Source of the DNA: Calonectria ilicicola
Lineage: Eukaryota; Ascomycota; Sordariomycetes; Hypocreales; Nectriaceae
Assembly: GCA_020809705.1 (NCBI GenBank)
Contig: CP085829.1
Span: forward strand, 6,696,001-6,760,000
Direction of reading: 5' to 3'
Length of the DNA: 64,000 bases
The notes under the pieces are model-generated. The model worked only from the letters and a program-made list of their open reading frames with translations, ran no database searches and was not told the DNA's origin. This document shows positions 21,788-32,528 of the stretch, in pieces. How positions within the stretch are numbered: the stretch's first letter is position 1; every line of letters starts with the position of its first letter. The translations under genes were made by a program, and so were the position numbers.

Positions 21788-23762
21788 ATGAGGTTCCAAA
21801 CACTCGGACAGGTGCTGCTGCTCAGTTTCGTCTCGGCCGGGGCAGCTTCTTTTTCGCTCAACTTCTCTTCCTCCGCCCCGCACATCTTCTCGAGCACAGC
21901 CAATCTGCTGCAGCAATGGCCCAATACATTTTTCCCAAACGGTCATGTAATGGCCGCGTGCACCGTTGCCGCCCATACTTTGCTCTACCACGGCAGACAT
22001 GACAACGACGACCCTGCGAGCCCTGAATGGCTTGCGTTTGACGCTGAGATGGCATACGCCATCATGGGCTCGCTGCCAGACTCACGGCTGCGCACGTACC
22101 GTACAGTGCGGAGTGTCGGCTGCCTATATTTTGACGGCATGTCGGCGAACCTGATGAGTCCAGGCGGCGTGGAGGCACAGATGACATTTCTGTACGGGGA
22201 TAGCGACAGCGTGCCCAAGCGGCGGTTTGGCCCGCCATCCCCCGGCAAAGGACCAGACAAGGGCGACGGACCCGGACGCGGGAGTCCGCTTGACGACGAG
22301 TACTTCCGAGCCAAGGGACTGTGTCATTGGATCAAGGAACGCGGGCTGGGCGGTAGAGGCTGGGGCATCGAGGGCGTGGTGCGCATGAACGCCGCTTTTG
22401 AGCTCATCTGGTGCGACTTTGACTCGCCATCGCTGCGTCTGGTGTCCAACCTCAACGTGACAGCGCCACGACTCGAGACGGAACAGACGCAGAGACACCA
22501 CAGTGCCGCTTTCGGACAACAGCCGTTGGGGGTGCGTCGGGACGTATCAGACACTCCAGAGGGGCCCCATGGGCCTGGGATGACAGACCCCAGTGAGCCC
22601 TTTCGCGGCGTGGCCAATTGGATGTGGTTCACCGCCGCGGCAAGGCGCTACGGCATGTCCGGCACCCGCGGTGCTGCGTCAGGCCGTGGTGAAGCCCGCG
22701 CCCGAGTGGACTCCTGTGGTGTCTTCACCTTCTACCACCCCAACCTCCGAGATCAGACTGTCGCGCGAATTGAGGCTGAACAGGCCTTGTTAAACATCTC
22801 AGCCAACGGAACCTGGCATAGCCCCGATGACGAGCCCGGTCGATCCGCAGCACTTGAGCAGCTCATGAGGCGGAGGCGAGCACATCGCATAAATGGCGTC
22901 AGCAAGGAGGACGGCGTGCACATGAGTGCCATGGCTGAGAACGCATTGAGAGCTATCAAAGATCATGATGAGGCATCATGTAGTGGCATCGATTGGCAGC
23001 TGACGGCGCAGGAAATCGCCATCTTTTTCGGTGACAACCTACACGACCTGTACGAGCTCGTAGCTAGGGCGCCATTCCCCTGGAACCGGGACTGGCTGGA
23101 GTCAGTGCGAATGCTGACACATTGGTTCATGATGCCATTCTTTGAATACCCACCTGGGCCGTACACTCATGATTCCCTCCGGAAGGACTTTTCTGTAGAC
23201 GCTTCAGCTGCCACAGAAGCCATCCTGAGATGCAAGACGCAATATGCCACATTCGAAACAATACCTCTTGGCGAAGGGGAGAAAATTCTTTCCTGGGCGA
23301 TCGAAGAGACCCTCGATAATATCTGTAGCGTTGTTGTAGAAATAGGGGTCGACGTCGAGTTGGAGTGGTTTCTGCATTTCAACAAACACACAACAGAGAA
23401 GGAAGGATTTATTACCAACAAGGCTCGAGACTGGAAGATGGCAATTGAGGAACTCATGGCTTGGCTGGGCTGGACTGACCTTTGGACTGGTTGCGAAGGC
23501 CCCTGTGCTCCCAATGTATGTTCTATTGATTTCATTCATGCCGTTTTATAGGCGCTAACCATTTTTCGTCTAGGAAATTTGTTACATTCCCATGTGGCCT
23601 GCCACAAATGATGGCATCTGGGGTCATCGTGGACCACGCCATGAACAAGGCGAACCAGAGAGAAATCCGCCACGTCGTGGTCCGCCAGGATGGGGGAACA
23701 TGGATCGACATCTCTGGCAACCAATATGCGTAAACTCTTCATCATTTGCTAATCTTGGCTGA
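21788..23762 (+). CDS. Secreted fungal protein of unknown function, 638 aa
   Basis: Exons 21788-23515 and 23574-23762. I prefer the ATG at 21788 over 21725 because it begins a clean signal peptide (MRFQTLGQVLLLSFVSAGAAS). The mature part has FFPNGHVMAACTVAAHTLLYHGR, then VGCLYFDGMSA, a GVVRMNAAFELIWCDF segment and, near the end, a Cys-rich CEGPCAPN-EICYIPMWP split by the intron. From memory this order matches a conserved family of secreted or membrane-anchored fungal proteins with no assigned function. N-glycosylation sequons are present (NFS, NVT, NIS, NGT). The central part around 22200-22750 is rich in G and C, Gly and Pro and poorly conserved-looking. Role unknown; the extracellular location is an inference from the signal peptide. 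Confidence 0.75.
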
Positions 23763-24474
23763 TGTATTTACTGTTTACTCAAAATAAGAACAATAATTTG
23801 GCCAAGTTGTTGCGAGTCAACACTCTGATCTGAAAATGGGTTGCTGCGTACGGATATGGTGCAATAAGGATGCACAATGAATCTTTCTTGGAATAAAACA
23901 TGCTACAGTTTACAAGGTTAAAGATAGCCTGTGTTGATTCTAGTCAATCAATTTGGGAGCTGAGACGATGCCATTTCCAGTGAGGCCGGACAAAAGTCAA
24001 TGGCTATGCAATGTCATCCCAATCAACACCTAGTCCAACGAGGCAAGGATAGACGGAGCTATTTGTATATCACTATTATTTTGCAGTGGACCGTTTCGCT
24101 CGCATTAGATCCCGCTTCATGTATCATATGCTTCTCCACTCTTGAAGATGTACGTGGGTCCCATTGCGCTGCGTGTTGGTTGTTGCTCAGGCTGCCATTG
24201 GTGCGTCTTTTCGTGTAAAACCTGGGAAAAGATGCATGTCTTGGCTGAATTGGCTGATTAGGGCTTTCCTTCTCAATGCTTGGCAAATCGTGCCCGAAAA
24301 TAACCGAAAATTCCGATTGTGCAACCTGGCGCGGTGACCGCAACTTCTTCCCCCCCACGGCGAGGCGAAGGAGTGCCTTCTGGTATAAAGATGTTGGCCA
24401 CTATTTCCCCTTTGACAGCTGATTTTGGCATTCAGAGCCAATTGGTTCACTTGCTGATGCGCATATCCTTCAAA
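23763..24474. other. Intergenic, upstream of the lipase
   Basis: A 712-bp gap. The frame of the lipase extends upstream to 24319, but its extra 52 residues lack signal-peptide character. Nothing else is supported. Confidence 0.5.
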
Positions 24475-25809
24475 ATGTCTTTTTATTCTCTAACCTTTGT
24501 CTTCATCACCTTGTCGTTATTACCCAATGCAATCGCACGAGAACTTGACGCGTATTGCGATATTTCCTGCCAGTTGAACTATGGTAATGCTCTCAAAACC
24601 GAATTTGAACAATGGATCAATATCGACGTCATTCTTGATCCATTCTATCGAAATCCCTGGAACCTCTCAAAGTATGCGACAGGAGACATAATCAAATGGG
24701 AACACATATCAGCTGATGAGGCATCAAACATCTGGTCAATCCCTAATGGAATTTCTTTATCCAGGTTTCTCTATATGAGCGAAGATATCGACGGGAACCC
24801 AATACCTGCTTCTGCATTCGCATTGGTTCCAGACTCGAATCCTCGAGGTCGTGAGCCATTCCCCGTGGTTGCATGGGCTCATGGCACATCTGGGGGCGCT
24901 CGCAAATGTGCACCATCAAATAATAAAATTTTATTTTACGGGATGGCCGGACCGTTTGCGCTTGCTCGGCAAGGATATGCTGTCGTCGCTACTGACTACG
25001 CTGGACAAGGAACTGATATACCGGGAGGGTTCAAATACGTGGCCGGCATTTTGCATGCAAATGATGTCAGTTTCAGTGTGAAGGCTGCAAGAAAGGCTCT
25101 TGGAGAAGACGTTTTATCCAAGAAATGGGTGGTTGTTGGGCACAGCGAAGGCGCTTTGGCCGCGTGGCGAACCAACGAACGAGAAGCAAAGGCTTCCAAT
25201 GCAATCGGTGGATTCCTCGGGGCCGTTTCAATCGCACCAGTCATGCGCTTAATCGACATGCTTTCTGAAAATATACGCAACGAAAACTCAGGCCCTGTTG
25301 GCAACATCGTGTTGGTATATGGCTTGTTATCCCTATCCCGTCTCTATCCGTCCTTTCGGTTTCACGATTATATCAGTGATGTTGCAGCAAATCGAACTGC
25401 TCTTGCGGATTCAGGCTGTTTGGTGACAGGAACCTATTTATTTTCAGACTTGACCGTCAAACAAGTATTGAAGGATCAATCACTTACCTCTGATCCTATC
25501 GTTCTTGATTGGGCACGACGATACGTCGGAGTTGGTCCACATGCCATAGAGGCACCAATGCTTGTTATCCAAGGGCTTGAGGATACAATTGCTTATCCAA
25601 CTCTGACAATCAAAGAGGTTGACCAAACATGTGATGCATACCCTGAATCATCACTCGAATTATTGCTTTACCCTGACTTTGGCCACGATACCATCCACAT
25701 CGCCGCGCAGACAGACTTTTTGCGGTGGATTGAAGATCGATTCAATAGTGCCCGGCTGGAACCCGGATGCTCTAAAACAACAAAACAAGCTATCCCAGAA
25801 GAGATGTGA
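24475..25809 (+). CDS. Secretory lipase, 444 aa
   Basis: Extracellular ester hydrolase of the fungal secretory lipase (LIP) family, alpha/beta-hydrolase fold. Intronless. The start at 24475 is chosen because it begins a signal peptide (MSFYSLTFVFITLSLLPNAIA) directly followed by ARELDAYC. The oxyanion region is VVAWAHGTSGG, the nucleophile elbow VVVGHSEGALAAW, the acid QGLEDTIAYP and the histidine in FGHDTIH, in the correct order. AVVATDYAGQGTD is typical of the family. Length agrees with Candida and Aspergillus family members (about 440-470 aa). It is tail-to-tail with the regulator ending at 25921. Role would be scavenging of lipids or attack on a host surface. Confidence 0.92.
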   Translation: MSFYSLTFVFITLSLLPNAIARELDAYCDISCQLNYGNALKTEFEQWINIDVILDPFYRNPWNLSKYATGDIIKWEHISADEASNIWSIPNGISLSRFLYMSEDIDGNPIPASAFALVPDSNPRGREPFPVVAWAHGTSGGARKCAPSNNKILFYGMAGPFALARQGYAVVATDYAGQGTDIPGGFKYVAGILHANDVSFSVKAARKALGEDVLSKKWVVVGHSEGALAAWRTNEREAKASNAIGGFLGAVSIAPVMRLIDMLSENIRNENSGPVGNIVLVYGLLSLSRLYPSFRFHDYISDVAANRTALADSGCLVTGTYLFSDLTVKQVLKDQSLTSDPIVLDWARRYVGVGPHAIEAPMLVIQGLEDTIAYPTLTIKEVDQTCDAYPESSLELLLYPDFGHDTIHIAAQTDFLRWIEDRFNSARLEPGCSKTTKQAIPEEM

Positions 25810-25920
25810 TTTTTATATTCGGTCTCGGACACGACAGTTCAAACCTGAATGGTCTTGAATTTAACTAGAAAAGAGAAATTGAACAATTTGGCTATTCCAT
25901 GCGCAGCAAGATTAGTATTT

Positions 25921-28289
25921 TCATTCCATTTTCGAATCCTCAGTCACCTCGTAGTCACCCGCAGTCGTGAATTTGAATAATATTGCCTCCTCTTTAAACC
26001 CATCCGCATAAGTTTTGAATGTTGAGCTTTCGAGATTTGTCACGGCAAGATCGTGGTCGAGCACAAAACTAGCCTCAGCGGTCTTTGGTGTATCGTGGTG
26101 ACTTGCAGCTGCCTTAAGCTGCTTTAACAAGTGCCTAGCCTCGTCGAAAGTCATGGCTTCTAATCTAACGGCGTAACATAGGTGTGCCTGAACAAGAAAG
26201 TAGAACACACGATAGCGCATATATCCTTCTTTCCAGAAACTCGAGCACAGTTTCCAATAAAATCCCCAGTCAGGATCCCATTTTCTGTGCAGCAGGACGG
26301 CATTCGCAATCTGGAGAACAACGCCACTGATCCAGGTGTTATCACTTAAATGTCGAGGGATCTGATGATACATTATAAGTAGGCGTTTGAGCTGATTCAA
26401 CGATGCCAAGAAAATCGTCTCAGCGGTCCCATCATTGGAATGAAATGAATGAAGTTGAATTTTCCGCCCGGAGCCCAGAAAGGGACGGAAGAGATGAATG
26501 ATACACCAGTGATACTGAGCACTGTTATGAGGTTAGTATAGTTATGATGACCGAGGGACCTGACGACTGACTGGAAGAAATACACATGTGCCGGCCTCAA
26601 GTCCCGTCCAAGCATTTCAGAGTGCATTTCATTAGCCCATGCGAGCAATTGTTGGTATTTCCTCTCCGCAAACTCTATTGAATATCTTTTTTCCCGGGCT
26701 GCTTCATCGCAAAGTGTAGAAGCGACGTTTATCTCCTGATAGATTACCCAGAACTTGGAAAAAGTAGTAAATGTCTGGCCCATATATTTGGGGAGCGGAT
26801 GGGGCGGCCAAACCCATCCACTGGACCTCCTATATGAATCACCCGGTATTGGCATGGCGGGCGCATATTTAATAGGCCGGGATGGGCGATGAGTGGAATA
26901 GACACTGAAATGATCAACAAGAGCTCACTTATTCTATCATGTTCACTTACGTAAGGTAATTGTACACGCCCCAGGCCGCATGTGCTGTCTGTCTGAATTT
27001 TGCTGGCGGGAGTTGCTGAAACTTTCTGACAAGTTCCTGAGTAGGCTCCACATCAATCAGCTCCATCTTAATGGCCATTCTGCGAATGTCATGTAATAGC
27101 CAACACGTGAAGGCATCTTTTCCTATCACGGTAAAAGACATCAGTAGGTATAACATAGCTGCGAGGTTTATAGTACTGTCTATAGCCCTGCTCTTCTTCC
27201 ATAGGCGGTGCGCTTGCCATAGGAAGATTTCAGCGAAATCTGAAGTTGTAATATTGACTGAAGTATAGGATTGCTAAAGGTAAAAACATGTTAGAATAAA
27301 CCTTCCTATGAAAAGAGGCAAACGTAACGCATCCAAGAGCCATAATGGCAGATATGAGGAATGAAGAGCAGCTGGACTCATGTGTTGCCTTTTTACCAAT
27401 TAAGTCTGATAAAAAGAGGTCGGGATCGAAGCAGCCAAATAATGAATGGTGAGTTAAGAGGCAGTGAGATATAACAGCAGCGGCAAGCTTGTCATCCATC
27501 TCGACGCCAGTCCAATAGCTTATATTTAGTCGTTCCAGTCGAGTGTCGCAATAATCAATCTTATAAGCTATATCAGAGAAGCAAGAGTCTCGAGGTAAAG
27601 TAAGTAACCCTCTCGCCGCGTCTTCTGTGTGTCGCTGCAAAAGTGTCTCCGAGGAGGTTAGGGATTTGGGGGGCAGATCGAAAGACTGTACATTTAGTGG
27701 TTCCAATGAAGGATAGGCAGTTGGGTGGAATAGATTCAACATAAATTCAATATCTGAAGTAGTCGAAGGCATCACACTGCGACAGCTTGGCAAGCAAGAT
27801 GGTTGAGGGACGAAAGGGGCGGACCCTCTCCATCCAGATACAGGACTCGACAGATTAGTTGCGTTTATAAAAGATACAACTGTATCTTCGGCTTTATCCT
27901 TGGGAATTGGTAAGGGATGATGCAGGAGCTTGGTGTTATTTTTCAATTCTGGTTCGACGCGGTCGTGATCACGCTCAAAAGTACTCAGCGATTGGCTCCC
28001 ACTGTCGGGTGTGGGGTACGTGCAGGACCAGCCTCCTGTCTCGCAAAAAACGCACTTGCGCCCCTCTTGCTTCTCACACTAAAACGATTGAGCGCACTCG
28101 TCCTGAGAACCCAGCAAGACTGGGGTTAATTAGACAACGCACTTTGGTTTTCTTGAGGCGGCAGGTATCGCATGCTGTGCGGCGGCTTGATGGTTTCTTT
28201 AATTCGGTGGAATCGTGCAGGTTAGAATTGTTAGAACCAGTAGTAAGGCAAAGTCGAAGTACTGGAAGACTGGGTGTAAGACTTTCCAT
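25921..28289 (-). CDS. Zn2Cys6 transcription factor, 717 aa
   Basis: Nuclear regulator. Exons 28289-28143, 28078-27329, 27273-26951, 26904-26572 and 26521-25921 join in frame (718 codons with stop). The zinc cluster is split by intron 1 and reads ACDTCRLKKTK then CEKQEGRKCVFCETGGWSC, spacing CX2CX6CX7CX2CX6C. The fungal-specific middle domain follows, with YWTGVEMDDKLAAAVISHCLLTHH, LWQAHRLWKKS, and a later YHWCIIHLFRPF segment recovered by splicing the intron at 26571-26522. Its 3' end lies 112 bp from the lipase stop, so it may or may not control that gene. Target unknown. Confidence 0.87.
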
Positions 28290-29138
28290 CTTTATATGCT
28301 GAGTGAAGGGTATAGTAAATAGGACACAAGTCAAATATTTTTGCAAGCACTTCTGCTGACTGAGAAAGGTAGCGATGAGAAAACGCGGCAATCAGGGAGG
28401 GTGTGGCAAAGGCTTTTAAAAATGAAACTCGGGTCTAGTGTGACTTGTAGACTAGTTTAGGCCCTGAGTAATATTTTACGTCCTTTCTTTTTATTTTGAT
28501 GTATCCTTAACTTTGCGGTTTTTTTTTCTTATTTTCCTTGTTTTTATCAGGCCAGTGATGCAGCTAGCACAGTCTCAAGCATTCCGCATCCAATCAGTTG
28601 AGACATGTCAGCAACTACTCGTCTAGGGAAAAGCAATGCAAAACTTTGGGTGAAATTTTATGGGTAACAGTCACTATGAACTCCAATCAAAACAGCCATT
28701 ATTCCAAATTCTACGTCTGTTGATCCAAACAAGGAATGATTAATAATGAGCTGTAATTATGTCGCCCCATGTGACATGTGATGCTGTCCGGCCGAGGCAT
28801 AAGTGGGGAATTCAGGCCGCTGGTGTTTCTTTTTTTCCATGGACAAGTCGAGCTATCCAGCAAGATCAATGCAATACACCAAAAGTCAAGGCTTGTAGTT
28901 GCAAAGCCAAAGCAAGAAACGCATCATGCAACATAATGGCTATTTCTAACATCGTAACCTCTTTATGGCGTAGGTGACAAAATACTGGCAAAAATAGGTG
29001 TATGCAGTATTGGCCAGGTCAGGATTATCCAGTTCATTAAATGTCGAGTTCCCGTTCTACCATTTCCCAACGGCTAAATGAAAATTATGGTCTCGTTTCA
29101 AAATAGTCTATGAGTACACCTTTTGGAGCCTTTCTTTA
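28290..29138. other. Intergenic, promoter of the regulator ending at 25921
   Basis: An 849-bp gap between two regulators on the same strand. AT-rich with T runs near 28510. No coding feature is supported. Confidence 0.5.
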
Positions 29139-31856
29139 TTACATATCCCCTAGCATCCTCATCATCTCGTGGTTTGTATAAAACCAGGTCGCCAATTCGG
29201 TCCCAGGTACCTCAGGTGCTACGCCAAACTCTCCTGATATATGGTTTTGTTGAACGGTTTGAACAGGTCTCAAACCAAATGCAGACAGACCAGAATTGAT
29301 GCCTCCCCCTTGTTCAATCATGTCATTAGTAGTATCTGCCGAAGGAGAAAATTCTTCATTTGGTGACGTTCTAAATTGTTCCAAATTGAAGGCACCAGGA
29401 TATGAATTGAAACCAATGGTAGAGGGTTTAGGTATACTTCCGAGTGTCTTGCTGGCCTTGACCTCAAAGTACTTTACCGCGACATCATATAGAGCTTTGA
29501 AGATGCGGAGATGACGTTGGCAAATGACATAACTGGTGGAAGATGATGCTAACTGAAGCGTTTCTACAAGTCTTTGAAGATAATGCAAGTCGGACGAGTC
29601 GGAAGTTTCGATCATGTGACAAAAAACGACAATGAACGGAATAAATGGAGACTGGAGAAGGGCCCTTTGAAATAAAAAGACTGGTTAGCTAATTCCTGAC
29701 AGCAGGCAATACTTTTTTTCATCCATGCAGTGCAAGACATACCAGGCAACATAAAATTCGAAATAGTCAGATTGAAGCTCCTTATCTGAGAGAATGGCCA
29801 AGCATTTTTCATGCTCTATTAATGTCTCCCTTGCAGCAGAAATACAATCATCGCAAAACACTGAGCTACCAGGTTTATCCGGGGGTATGCCACGGTAAAT
29901 AAGGGTGAGCATGGAGAAGCTGGTGACCCTGTCGGCACGCCAAAGGAGTTCATTGAGTCCAGCGCCGAGTGTTTGGCTTCGCATATCATTGTACTTTGCC
30001 TATAAAATATTAATTGGATATCCTCAGCCCCAGGAAACTTCCCATGGATAGAAATTTCCATCCAAGGTACAGCAATACGATACGTACTTGTAAGTCGTCC
30101 TGGGCTTGGATGAATTGCTTGGCTTCGGCTGCAATAGCTCTTGCTCGAGAAGAACGGATGGTCTCAGGCTGAGTCAGAGAATTTGGACTGTAAATATCAT
30201 CAAATATGCGCCCCTGGAGAGCTGACATTGCAATCCAAATTGGAAAAACTTCGCTCCACCACGAGTCAGGAGAGAATTCGTGACCTTCCCGCGGGAGGGT
30301 AATATCATTGTCTCGAATAGTGGAGGAGCGACCCATGCGGAGAGACAGGACTTTTTCGATAGTATAAATCAACCAAAAGAGCCACATCTTGTACCGTTTT
30401 GTCTCTGGGGGCTCGCCTTGTAGGGACACGGCGTTGTGGAGACCCAAAGCCTGTGTCTGATGGGAAGCCATGCATATAAAAGTCCAGGCCGCAGAGGATT
30501 TGCATTTCTGAAGACAGTAGAGACCCTAAGCAAGATTGAGTCAAGCTACCACAGGGAATTAAGGGGGAAAGAAATTGGACAAACTCACGGCCATACTCAG
30601 TGCATAGGCATTATCCAGCGTCGCTGGCTGGTGAAAATGGAGTCTGGAAAGGACAGTCTCGAGATTGTCCCTACATAGAATGGCCTGCTCAGCATATTCT
30701 TGTTTGCAGTTTTGATCCTTGACTGCATTGGAGCATTCAAGAAAGAGCCAATAAAGGCCAGCGTATACAATTATGAGTTCTGCTTCAGTTGCTGGCCCAG
30801 GCGAACAAACCTTGATAAAGTGTGCTGTGAATTGTCCCACAGTTTGAAACTCCATGAACCAAAGGGCTTGGACCCGTGCGCTTTCTACCAGATCGTATGA
30901 TTAGCTTTTCATGAGCGGAGAACATGACAATAGGGTTCATTCGCCTTCGCACCTTGAGCCATTCTTAGGCATGCCAGCGCCCGATCCGTGGAGGGTAATG
31001 GAAGTTGACGGAGACTTGCGCCTGGCGGTAACGGCCTAGCGTTGGGATATAGACTCTCTAGAGTATCTGTCTGCTGCTTTTGGGTCTCAACGGTATTCCT
31101 TAGGGCATCTAGCACTGAATTCATCTCTTGGGCAATCTCAGATGATGAGTTGTTTCTGATGGCGCTTTGGAGAAACCTAGTGGCAAAGACGGCATGCGCA
31201 AACAGGGAGGACTCCCCTTCGTATTCGGGCTTGGAGGTGACATTCTGCTCCTGATCGCTAAGGGCTATAGACCCAGGATCTGCCGGTGTTGCCGCGGAGG
31301 ACAATGGTGTTGGATGAACCGAATGCGGCGAGGTGTGAGCAGGACGAGAAACGTTTGGAGTGTTGGACGCTACACTGCTTGCCTGGGCCAGGGTCAATTG
31401 ATTTACGCACCGAGTAAGGCCCTCAATCTTTTGCGCCAGGTGATCTAATTTTGTTTCGCTACATGAAGTATTAATGTTGACTTCATGTCATTGGTAGGCT
31501 GCTCCTTACTATGTATTTGATATAAAGACTCGTTGTCGCCTAACTCGAGGCTTTTGGTCTGTGGAATAAGTGCACTGTGTTTTAATCTTGACGCAATGAG
31601 AACATGGATAAGTGCGGTCGCATTTCACCTATGAAGGTATGAGTGTGTGAGCTTCGCATGTGGATAAAGTGGAACGGCGAGCATCACCTTTCGCTGGCGA
31701 CAGTTGTCGCACTATTTCTGTTAGCTGGGGTCACCCTAGAGGACATTTTTGGCTCACAGCAAAGTTCCCAGATGCGATGGCCTCGATGTCCTGGCGGTCC
31801 TCGGGACGCACAAAGGGCTCATCCAGCGGAGCCATGTCCTCGTCGCCATGGTCCAT
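29139..31856 (-). CDS. Zn2Cys6 transcription factor, divergent from the ABC transporter
   Basis: Nuclear regulator. Start at 31856 (MDHGDEDMAPLDEP). The zinc cluster is spread over a 24-nt exon and its neighbour: CDNCRQRK (31711-31688) and VKCDRTYPCSHCVKIKTQC (exon from 31628), spacing CX2CX6CX5CX2CX6C. A further intron gives YETKLDHLAQKIEGL, a short coiled coil. The regulatory domain contains RMGRSSTIRDNDITLPR, the strongest signature of the fungal_trans domain, in the exon around 30010-30471. The C terminus (29615-29139) is Ser/Asn-rich, probably an activation region. The ABC transporter begins 672 bp away on the other strand, so local control of efflux is a plausible role. Exon edges between 29.6 and 31.0 kb are not all fixed. 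Confidence 0.85.
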
Positions 31857-32528
31857 GGCTAGCCTACCACCCCACAGGGACTGACGCGTGATGGGCTCGG
31901 ATGGGGCTGGAAATTTTTGGACTTAATATCGGATGGAGCCGGTTCGGTAACGCGTGAGTCAAGCTTGAGAGCCTGCATGAACAAGCAAGAGCAAGTTCCC
32001 AGGCCTGGACTGAGGTGCAAGTGTCGCAATGGAGCGAATATTTCGGGACGGCGGTGCTCCGAGATCCGAGAGATTTTGGTGCATGTGCCCAGGATGCCCT
32101 AACATGGTGTTGCGCCATGTGCGGACTCCGGAGCTCCGATGTCCGCACCACCCGCAGCGGCCAGAACGTGCCGACTACAATGGACTGACGCCACTACACG
32201 AATGCAGTTAGCGACGTGGATCCCGCATCGCCATGGCTGAAGAATTATCAATCTAATCACTTATCAATCTCCTGTGCTCGGCCCTGAACAGACACACGCC
32301 CGAGAAAATGGCCTAATAAATACGCCAGGTTCGCTTTTCTTCCACCTTGCGATCCGATGCCGGGTTTCATTTTTATTTTATTTTTTGTTTCGCCTTGTCT
32401 TCGTTTCCCAATGTTGTTGACCTGATGATTCCGTGCCAGGGCTGATTCTGCGACCACTAATTCACCTCGTTCGCTGCAACCTCAAGCCGCCAAGAAGATC
32501 GACGGGTCCACACATTTGAGCCGCAGCC
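31857..32528. promoter_or_regulatory. Divergent promoter region, regulator / ABC transporter
   Basis: 672 bp between a Zn2Cys6 regulator and an ABC transporter transcribed away from each other. It includes CGG/CCG triplets such as CTCCGGAGCTCC near 32125 (contains the palindrome CTCCGGAG) that could be zinc-cluster sites. No coding feature is supported. Confidence 0.45.

Noticed and set aside
22124..22632. Antisense frames of 102-131 codons
   Set aside because: Shadows of the secreted-protein gene in a G/C-rich stretch.
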